From: Anaerolineae bacterium
GTDB lineage: Bacteria > Chloroflexota > Anaerolineae > Aggregatilineales > UBA2796
Direction: 5' to 3'
Assembly (NCBI GenBank): GCA_019637555.1
Contig: JAHBVK010000060.1
Coordinates: 1-35,737, forward strand
Length of the DNA stretch: 35,737 nucleotides
The notes beneath the pieces were generated by a model. That model had not been told where the DNA came from, searched no databases, and was given only the letters and a program-made list of their open reading frames with translations. The translations under genes were made by a program, and so were the position numbers. Positions 7,879 to 14,040 of this stretch are shown here, in pieces. How positions within the stretch are numbered: position 1 is the stretch's first letter; every line of letters begins with the position of its first letter.

Positions 7879-9632
7879 GTTATGCCTCCCAGCAGAAGAA
7901 TCCCCAAAACAATAACCAAACCGATGACGATACCTGCCACATTCCAATTAAGCTGACCAGTTTGGGTTTTCCGCAGCACTGACGTTAGCCGTTGAGTTAA
8001 ATTCACGACTTGGCGGTTCAGCCACTCAAAGCCGAAGTCATGAGCTGCCACAAATGCTGGCACACGAAGGAGATCGATCAGAACCGTTAACCGCTTTCTA
8101 GCCCACCATGCCGCCACGCCTAAAGCCACAGTAGCTAATGCAAACACAGTGATTGGCGCGGATAGCACCTCGCGCATCATCGGTTCCAGTGATAATGCTT
8201 CGCCTAACTGGTGGTGAGGCAGAGTGCTGGCAAACAGTTGACCTATAACGCCCACCAGCAGCCAAGCCGTCAATACGCCAACGCTAAGAGGGAGCAGTGC
8301 TGCGCGCATTGCTGGTTTTGCCTCATGCGCGTGCAGTTCACTGCGTGGTCTACCATAAAAGACGAGCCACGTCATGCGCACACCATAGAGTGCCGTCAAT
8401 CCCACGCCGATGAGGCAGCCTCCGAGCAGCCACCAGCTCTGATGAGCAGCGCTTGCTTCGAGGATCAATTCCTTGCTCCAGAAACCGTTGAAGATCGGCA
8501 CGCCGACCAGCGCTGCTGCACCGATGACAAATACATTGCGGACAAAAGGCATTTGTTTGCCAAGTCCACCCATTTGCTGAATGTCGCGTGTGTTGACTGA
8601 GTGAATCACCGCGCCAGCGGCAAGGAACAACAGCGCCTTGAACAGCGCATGGCTCAATAAGTGGAACTGGCTGGCGAACACTGCGCCGATGCCAACCGCG
8701 TAGAACATCAAGCCGAGCTGACTAATCGTGGAATACGCCAATATACGCTTGAAATCGTTCGCTACTAGCGCCATACACCCCGCTGCCAGCATTGATGCTA
8801 GTCCGACGATGGTTACAGTCGCTGTCCAGCCGGGGACAGTAGCAAACGCTGGATAGAATCGCGCCAGCAAATAAACACCCGCGTTTACCATCGTAGCGGC
8901 GTGGATGAGAGCACTGACCGGCGTCGGGGCTTCCATAGCACCGGGCAACCATGTATGAAATGGGATCTGTGCCGATTTTGCTGCCGCGCCGATCAAGAAG
9001 CCGAAGGCGATGATGCTCAACGTCAAGGAAGGCAGATTACCCGCCTTCGCTAACAAATAATCGATTCGTGTGCTGCCTAGACTACTTGCCGCAGTCAGTA
9101 CACCGACCAGTACGCCGACGCCGCCGAGTTGTGTGATCACCAGCGCCTTAATCCCGCCTGCCACCGCGTTAGGATCATCGTTGTAGAAGGAGATCAGCGC
9201 GTAGGAGCAGAGTGCCACCATTTCCCAGAAAAAGAACAACAGCAGCAGACTATTAGTCAGCACTAAGCCGCACATACCGCCGATGAAGAACAGCACAAAA
9301 AAGTAGTAGCGATTTAACTGCGCCTCGCCACGCATGTAGTCCACGGAAAACACAATTGTCAGTGTACCGATGACCGTCGCTATTGCCGCCAGAACGACAC
9401 CCAATCCATCCGGTACAAATGTCACATCACCGAACACGCCGCCTACTGTTAGGTGGATCACTGCTGAGGAAGTAGCAAAAGGGATCAGACCGAGAGCAGC
9501 TATGCTGGAAGCCGCACTGCAACTTACAGCGATCAGACTGCGCAGGCGCGCTTGATCTTCTCGCATCAATAGCATGATCAGCGCGCCCAACCACGGCAGA
9601 CCTATCGTCAGAACGACCAACCATGCTGCCAT
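7875..9632 (-). CDS. NuoL/MrpA-like proton-conducting antiporter subunit
   Basis: The 585-residue protein is a long, polytopic antiporter-like subunit. The central segment HTWLPGAMEAPTPVSALIHAATMV is the strongest family signature of NuoL/HyfB/MrpA-type proteins, containing the essential lysine-helix neighbourhood and the conserved histidine. A C-terminal extension of about 170 residues with extra hydrophobic segments is present, as in NuoL. AGGGAGTGAT precedes the ATG, which follows the stop of the NuoK-like gene by three bases. Together with the NuoN-like, NuoK-like and MrpB-like proteins it forms the ion-translocating arm. Confidence 0.93.
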   Translation of the reverse strand: MAAWLVVLTIGLPWLGALIMLLMREDQARLRSLIAVSCSAASSIAALGLIPFATSSAVIHLTVGGVFGDVTFVPDGLGVVLAAIATVIGTLTIVFSVDYMRGEAQLNRYYFFVLFFIGGMCGLVLTNSLLLLFFFWEMVALCSYALISFYNDDPNAVAGGIKALVITQLGGVGVLVGVLTAASSLGSTRIDYLLAKAGNLPSLTLSIIAFGFLIGAAAKSAQIPFHTWLPGAMEAPTPVSALIHAATMVNAGVYLLARFYPAFATVPGWTATVTIVGLASMLAAGCMALVANDFKRILAYSTISQLGLMFYAVGIGAVFASQFHLLSHALFKALLFLAAGAVIHSVNTRDIQQMGGLGKQMPFVRNVFVIGAAALVGVPIFNGFWSKELILEASAAHQSWWLLGGCLIGVGLTALYGVRMTWLVFYGRPRSELHAHEAKPAMRAALLPLSVGVLTAWLLVGVIGQLFASTLPHHQLGEALSLEPMMREVLSAPITVFALATVALGVAAWWARKRLTVLIDLLRVPAFVAAHDFGFEWLNRQVVNLTQRLTSVLRKTQTGQLNWNVAGIVIGLVIVLGILLLGGIT

Positions 9633-9635
9633 AGA

Positions 9636-9953
9636 TCACTCCCTTAACTGTGTGAGAGCACGAATATCTAAGGTGCTGAAGCGTCGATTGACTTCTACTA
9701 CCAGCGCCAACGCTACGACCGCCACGACGGTATCCACGACGATCGCTGTAGCCGCCAGACTCTGTCCAAGGTTGACCTGCCCACTGATCTTGCCAGCCAC
9801 GACAATTGCTAGGATCGCTGCCTTAACCAGAATTTGCAGCGCAACGATGATTTTGATCAGGTGGTGTGACGCCAGCAATCCGTATAAACCGACGCCTAAT
9901 AATCCTAATGCACCAAGGAAGCCGACAAGCGGCAGTGTGAGCTGTATGTTCAT
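9636..9953 (-). CDS. NuoK/MrpC-like membrane subunit
   Basis: The 105-residue protein has three hydrophobic segments and the family stretches GVGLYGLLASHHLIKIIVALQI and VVDTVVAVVALALVVEVNRR. These match the MrpC/NuoK (subunit 4L) family, in which buried acidic residues take part in ion transfer; the Asp of VVDTVVA and the Glu of VVEVNRR fit. Its start overlaps the stop of the preceding MrpB-like gene as ATGA, so the two are translationally coupled. Confidence 0.88.
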   Translation of the reverse strand: MNIQLTLPLVGFLGALGLLGVGLYGLLASHHLIKIIVALQILVKAAILAIVVAGKISGQVNLGQSLAATAIVVDTVVAVVALALVVEVNRRFSTLDIRALTQLRE

Positions 9954-10576
9954 GCGTATTCCGCCTCTTCCTCTGGTTCTTCCTCAAGCGGATTGGCTGT
10001 CGTAGCAGCCTCAACAACCACAGGTTCCTCCGTTGGCGTACTAATTACCGGCGCAGATGCGGCTGACCTTGCCCTGATTCCGGCGTTCGCCAGTAATCCC
10101 AGTACGCTAAGTGTTCCTGTAAAGATCAACACAGCCTGCAAGAGCGCATCAAGACCACGCTGCTGCCATAGCATTACTGCGAAAGTTGGCTCTATAGCGA
10201 TGCCAAGCACAACGCCAGCGGGAAGTATCGGCGCTGTGCTTACATTGAGGCTGCTAATAAAAGGCAGTGTTATCGCCGCAAGCAGCACGAGTGGTACTAA
10301 AGCGAGTAGCAGTACCAGCGGTTGAGGAATACCGCTGCGTCTGCTCACGGATTCTGGACTGATCATGTTGAGAGCGAAAATGAACAGGACTGTTACTAGA
10401 CCAGCGCCAACGCTGAGTTCGATGACGGCGATCTCAGAGGCATCTAGGGCATAGAGGATGACAGTCAGCAGTACACTAGTAACCGCTAGCCACAACGCTG
10501 CCTGTTGGAGACGCGCTGCACGCAGTGCCGCGACAGCGCAAAAGATTACTCCTACCACCACGATCAGTATTAGCAT
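9950..10576 (-). CDS. MrpB/MbhD-E-like (NuoJ-type) subunit, first gene of the hydrogenase operon
   Basis: The 208-residue protein combines an MbhD/DUF4040-like N-terminal half, with DASEIAVIELSVGAGLVTVLF containing buried acidic residues (Asp45, Glu48, Glu53), and a second hydrophobic part near residues 115-165 resembling MbhE/MrpB. The last 35 residues form a Thr/Glu-rich acidic tail ending in EEEPEEEAEYA, which is not usual for the family. It is the first gene of the operon. AGGAG lies five bases before the ATG. In Mrp-type complexes such subunits form part of the ion path. Confidence is high for the family and moderate for the exact counterpart. Confidence 0.8.
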   Translation of the reverse strand: MLILIVVVGVIFCAVAALRAARLQQAALWLAVTSVLLTVILYALDASEIAVIELSVGAGLVTVLFIFALNMISPESVSRRSGIPQPLVLLLALVPLVLLAAITLPFISSLNVSTAPILPAGVVLGIAIEPTFAVMLWQQRGLDALLQAVLIFTGTLSVLGLLANAGIRARSAASAPVISTPTEEPVVVEAATTANPLEEEPEEEAEYA

Positions 10577-10756
10577 TGCTGCTCCTACTTTCGGTTGATA
10601 GCGCTACTCCTCCTACCTTGTAGCGTAGTTATTTATCCGCTTGGCGGACAGTGGTGAATGTATCTTTGCCTGCATGACAAATGTCCCATTCGTTCGTAAA
10701 GCTGCGATCTCTCGCCCGGTTTCACGGGTACAGACTTATGGGTAGTTTGTCGCTCA

Positions 10757-10802
10757 GTGGATGGCAGTGCCCGATCCAGTAGGATCGGAGAATGCCATCC
10801 AC
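10757..10802. other. Two-part hairpin between operons
   Basis: An outer 10-bp inverted repeat (GTGGATGGCA at 10757-10766, TGCCATCCAC at 10793-10802) encloses an inner 7-bp stem (CCGATCC, GGATCGG) with the four-base loop AGTA and a symmetric 4/4 internal loop. It lies 27 bp past the stop of the alpha-toroid gene and about 180 bp upstream of the hydrogenase operon. No T-run follows on the minus strand, so it is not a classical intrinsic terminator. It could be a factor-dependent terminator, an RNA-stabilising element or an intergenic repeat. Confidence 0.6.
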
Positions 10803-10829
10803 CACTAGATAAATGCATCTCCTAGCCAA

Positions 10830-11840
10830 TCACGCGGCACGTACAGAATCCTGCGCAGCTTTGATCGCCCGCAGAACACGCAGTGTCACCCACTTGCTTG
10901 GCTTGCCTTTTTTCTCGATATCGATCCACATCTTTGTGTTGAGCGAATTTTCAAGTATCCAACTTCCATGGCTGTCTTGTTTGCTCATCAGCCAATCGTA
11001 GACAGTCGCCAATCGGGGATCACTGCCGTAGCCAAGTCTGGCAAGTACAGTAAACGTCTCTAATATGTCACTCCAATAACTGAGGGGGAACCCAAGCTTG
11101 AACCAAGCCGAACTAATTTTGCCAGTGTAAGGATAATCCGCTTTCGCTAAGTCGCAGCTCAGCAGAAATTTCGCACCTTGCTCAATTGCGCGTTGGACAA
11201 TGGGAGTACGCTGCTCTGATGGCACGGCAATCAGCGCTTTCATAGCTTTGGTCGCACCCCATCCACAGGGTTGCTTGGCATTTGCCGCACAGGCAAAGTC
11301 TGGTCCGCTTGTCCCGGATTGGCGGTAGTCAGCCACTGATTCGCCTGTAATAGTGTGTGCCTCCCAGTCCAGCGCTCGTTGGACTCGCGCATCTGCTAAG
11401 TAACCCAGTTGAATCAGCGCGTAGATCAGGTTGCCATTCAAACAATGAATGACCCCATTCGGAGCAGGGTTTTGGTTAGCGGAGAAGCCACCGTTGCTGG
11501 CAATGCTGTGGCTTAGTAGATACGCACACCCGTGTCGCACACGCTCGTCGTCGGGATCTGCGCCCAGTTCACCCAGAAAGATGATCTGCCATGCTGTACC
11601 GCGATATTTGCCATAACCACTTCCCGGACGTAGCCAATAACCATCAGAATGTTGTGCACTGAGAATCGCAGGTACGGGTCCGTTCTGCATTACCGCCGCC
11701 TGTGCTTCGCATACAGTAGGATCGCCACTGGGACGGTCAAGCAAATCACGCAGCGCAAAGTAACGAATAGCTGGATTGCTTCGATCTAGTTCTAGTAGCC
11801 AATTGAGCGCATTTCCGTATACGTATTCTTGCCACGACAT
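10830..11840 (-). CDS. Alpha-toroid (prenyltransferase/squalene-cyclase fold) protein of unknown function
   Basis: The 336-residue soluble protein shows repeated helical blocks with motifs such as GYWLRPGSGYGKYRGTAWQI, SNGGFSANQN and SKQDSHGSWI. These resemble the Q/G-W repeats of the prenyltransferase and squalene-oxidase superfamily. Related proteins in Chloroflexota databases are, to my memory, called prenyltransferase-like without known substrates. The DxDD motif of real squalene-hopene cyclases is not seen, so catalytic cyclase activity is doubtful. Start at 11840 is supported by AAGGAG seven bases upstream. It is transcribed away from the arsR-cytochrome operon across a 405-bp gap with two CRP-like sites, which may control both. 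Confidence 0.7.
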   Translation of the reverse strand: MSWQEYVYGNALNWLLELDRSNPAIRYFALRDLLDRPSGDPTVCEAQAAVMQNGPVPAILSAQHSDGYWLRPGSGYGKYRGTAWQIIFLGELGADPDDERVRHGCAYLLSHSIASNGGFSANQNPAPNGVIHCLNGNLIYALIQLGYLADARVQRALDWEAHTITGESVADYRQSGTSGPDFACAANAKQPCGWGATKAMKALIAVPSEQRTPIVQRAIEQGAKFLLSCDLAKADYPYTGKISSAWFKLGFPLSYWSDILETFTVLARLGYGSDPRLATVYDWLMSKQDSHGSWILENSLNTKMWIDIEKKGKPSKWVTLRVLRAIKAAQDSVRAA

Positions 11841-12029
11841 CTCTAAACTCCTTGGCACTTGCTTACTTGCTATCTCGATTATTTCTTCTTGTCTAAGGTG
11901 CTCCCTTGCCAATCACTGCCGCCTTAACCGACGCAGTGAATTAACACGGCGGCGTAGCGGAACCTATTAGGTGCTCGACCATAGTCATATTTCTTCTACG
12001 ACTCTCTTACGCACTTCGCACTGCCTAGT

Positions 12030-12045
12030 TGTGATTTATTTCACA
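12030..12045. promoter_or_regulatory. CRP/FNR-family palindrome, distal site
   Basis: TGTGATTTATTTCACA is an exact TGTGA-N6-TCACA match, extended on the left to TTGTGA. It is about 190 bp from the alpha-toroid gene start and about 200 bp from arsR, so it may serve either gene or help looping with the proximal site. Confidence 0.6.
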
Positions 12046-12136
12046 GCTAACGCTTGGACGAATACAATGCGAGACACCTATATGGTCGGAACACTCACAG
12101 TGCCAGCGCGCTATCGGTTTGCATCCCCTCATATTT

Positions 12137-12152
12137 TGTGATGGAAATCACA
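12137..12152. promoter_or_regulatory. CRP/FNR-family (HcpR-like) palindrome, proximal to arsR
   Basis: TGTGATGGAAATCACA is an exact TGTGA-N6-TCACA match. The symmetry extends outward to TTTGTGAT and ATCACAAA, giving the best of the three sites and a close match to the TTGTGA-N6-TCACAA form described for HcpR. Its centre is about 100 bp upstream of the arsR start, a plausible activator position. Confidence 0.7.
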
Positions 12153-12205
12153 AATATCCTATGACAGTCTTCACTGCAATCAACTTCTAGATAGCACTAC
12201 AGTAC

Positions 12206-12225
12206 GCATATATTCGGATATACGC
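12206..12225. promoter_or_regulatory. Candidate ArsR operator
   Basis: GCATATATTCGGATATACGC is a 20-bp imperfect palindrome, with 16 of 20 positions matching its reverse complement. It ends 20 bp before the arsR ATG. ArsR-family proteins commonly bind AT-rich 12-2-12-like palindromes overlapping their own promoter. TACGCATATA also occurs twice as a direct repeat, at 12203-12212 and 12221-12230. Autoregulation is inferred. Confidence 0.5.
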
Positions 12226-12245
12226 ATATACAAAAGGGGATCGCA

Positions 12246-12581
12246 ATGAGTATCCCATTGAACGCAGTTACTACCGACGAACTTGAGCTATTGCACGCTC
12301 GATTTTGTCAGGCTCTTGGCGATCCCAAACGCCTCCACTTGCTCTACACCTTAGCCGAAGCACCTGCTACCGTGAACGAGTTGGCACAGCGTTTAGCTAC
12401 GCCGCAGCCAACGATTTCGCGCCATTTAGCGATCCTTCGCCAGTCAGGAATTCTCTCCGCAGAACGCAATGGGACGACAATACGCTACAGCATTGCCGAA
12501 CCACGAATCATTGATGTGCTGGACTTAATGCGCCAAATGCTGCGCGATCTGATCAAGCGGCAAGGTGAGGCGCTTGAATGA
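12246..12581 (+). CDS. ArsR-family transcriptional regulator
   Basis: The 111-residue protein is a winged-helix regulator of the ArsR/SmtB family, with FCQALGDPKRLHLLYTLAEAPATVNELAQRL, then QPTISRHLAILRQSGIL as recognition helix and GTTIRYSI as wing. The metal-binding ELCVCDL motif of arsenic sensors is absent (VNELAQRL instead). There is only one cysteine (Cys21), so the two-cysteine persulfide switch of SqrR/BigR is also incomplete. It is the first gene of the cytochrome operon, 18 bp before the octaheme gene, and probably controls it through the palindrome at 12206-12225. AAGGGG precedes the ATG. The signal it senses is unknown; a sulfur species is a guess from context. Confidence 0.9.
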   Translation: MSIPLNAVTTDELELLHARFCQALGDPKRLHLLYTLAEAPATVNELAQRLATPQPTISRHLAILRQSGILSAERNGTTIRYSIAEPRIIDVLDLMRQMLRDLIKRQGEALE

Positions 12582-12599
12582 CAGTGAAAAGGACTGCTC

Positions 12600-14027
12600 A
12601 TGAAAAATTTCAAATATCTGTGGATGATCGGACTTGGCGTGACGATATTGGTCATCGTCATTCCGATCATATTGTTTGCCACACCGGACGCGGTAAACGC
12701 CGCTCGCGATCCGTGGGCATCTGTCCCCAAGCGCAATCCGGCGGTTAGTCATGCCTCACTCATCGGTGGGGAGTTCACCACCGGGCAACAGGTTACGCAG
12801 AAATGTCTGGAGTGTCACGCCGATGCAGCGTCGCAAGTCATTCATACGACCCACTGGACTTGGGAATCTGCTCCCGTGGTTAACGCCGTATCGGGTGAAG
12901 AGGTCACCATTGGCAAGAAGAATACCCTGAATAACTTTTGTATCGGCATCCAATCAAACTGGTCTGGCTGTACGAAATGTCATGCCGGCTATGGTTGGCA
13001 GGACGCCACTTTTGATTTTACCAACACGGCAAATGTCGATTGCTTAGTTTGCCACGATCAGACGGGTACGTACCTTAAAGGCACGGCTGGCAACGTAGCG
13101 GATGGCGTCGATTTGCTAGCAGTGGCACAAAGTGTTGGCACTCCAACCCGCGCCAATTGCGGAGGCTGTCACTTCAATGGCGGTGGTGGGAATGGTGTCA
13201 AACACGGCGATCTCGACTCCAGCCTCTATTTCCCCTCCGCAACCGTGGATGTCCATATGGGCGAATTCAATATGCAGTGCGTGGACTGCCATAAGACCGA
13301 AGATCATTTGATCAAAGGTCGCGCCATGTCGGTTAGCTTCGACAATACCAATCAGGTCGCTTGCACCGATTGCCACGATAAAGCAACGACGCACACTGAT
13401 ACTCGAATTACCTCACATCTAGATACGGTAGCCTGTCAAACATGCCACATTCCTACTTTTGCCAAACAGGACCCCACTAAGGTTGAATGGGACTGGTCGC
13501 AAGCTGGTCAGGATTTACCCGAAGATCCCCACAGCTACCTGAAGATCAAAGGCAGCTTTGTATATGACACAGATATCGTGCCCACCTATACATGGTTCAA
13601 CGGCACGTCGCGACACTATCTCATTGGCGATCCGATGGATCCCAACCAGACAACGGTCATGAGTCAGCCACTGGGCAATATCAACGACGACAAATCACTT
13701 ATCTTCCCCTTCAAGCTGCACTATGCCAAACAGCCTTACGACACACTCTATAACTATCTGCTACAGCCCAAAACAGTAGGCGAGGGCGGCTATTGGACGA
13801 CCTTCGATTGGAACAGTTCTCTAGAAGCTGGGTCAGAAGCAGCCGGCATTGCTTACAGTGGCAAATACGGATTCGCGCCGACGCTGATGTATTGGCCCAT
13901 CACTCACATGGTTGCGCCAAAGACACAGGCACTGCAGTGTACTGACTGTCACGGTGAAACCGGACGTATCGACTGGCAGACGTTGGGCTATCCGGGTGAT
14001 CCGATGGTTTGGGGCGGACGAAAGTGA
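12600..14027 (+). CDS. otr: Octaheme c-type cytochrome, tetrathionate reductase (OTR) family
   Basis: The 475-residue protein has an N-terminal hydrophobic segment (residues 8-28) for export and eight CxxCH heme sites starting at residues 69, 124, 148, 187, 227, 255, 279 and 447. Number, spacing and the ACQTCHIPTFAK stretch fit octaheme tetrathionate reductase, a periplasm-side enzyme. The Shewanella enzyme reduces tetrathionate, and also nitrite and hydroxylamine in vitro, at a Lys-ligated heme. I cannot assign that Lys here by eye. Whether the signal segment is cut or stays as an anchor is unclear. AAGGA six bases before the ATG supports the start. The next gene, a heptaheme-cytochrome b fusion, is the likely electron donor, linking it to the quinone pool. 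Confidence 0.88.
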   Translation: MKNFKYLWMIGLGVTILVIVIPIILFATPDAVNAARDPWASVPKRNPAVSHASLIGGEFTTGQQVTQKCLECHADAASQVIHTTHWTWESAPVVNAVSGEEVTIGKKNTLNNFCIGIQSNWSGCTKCHAGYGWQDATFDFTNTANVDCLVCHDQTGTYLKGTAGNVADGVDLLAVAQSVGTPTRANCGGCHFNGGGGNGVKHGDLDSSLYFPSATVDVHMGEFNMQCVDCHKTEDHLIKGRAMSVSFDNTNQVACTDCHDKATTHTDTRITSHLDTVACQTCHIPTFAKQDPTKVEWDWSQAGQDLPEDPHSYLKIKGSFVYDTDIVPTYTWFNGTSRHYLIGDPMDPNQTTVMSQPLGNINDDKSLIFPFKLHYAKQPYDTLYNYLLQPKTVGEGGYWTTFDWNSSLEAGSEAAGIAYSGKYGFAPTLMYWPITHMVAPKTQALQCTDCHGETGRIDWQTLGYPGDPMVWGGRK

Positions 14028-14040
14028 AAGCGTGATAGAC

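Larger units (their letters stand above)
11841..12245. promoter_or_regulatory. Divergent regulatory region with CRP-like and ArsR-like sites
   Basis: This 405-bp gap lies between the divergently read alpha-toroid gene and arsR. It contains no credible gene. It is AT-rich toward the arsR side and holds two exact TGTGA-N6-TCACA palindromes (12030-12045 and 12137-12152) and an imperfect AT-rich palindrome (12206-12225) close to arsR. No clear -35/-10 pair could be assigned. Control of the cytochrome operon by both an activator of the CRP/FNR family and ArsR is inferred. Confidence 0.6.

Noticed and set aside
10577..10756. Possible riboswitch in the leader of the hydrogenase operon
   Set aside because: The leader was compared by eye with c-di-GMP, cobalamin and other known motifs and none of the conserved cores could be found.
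13912..14040. Upstream extension of the heptaheme gene
   Set aside because: It would overlap the end of the octaheme gene in another frame and move the clear signal peptide at 14041 away from the N-terminus.
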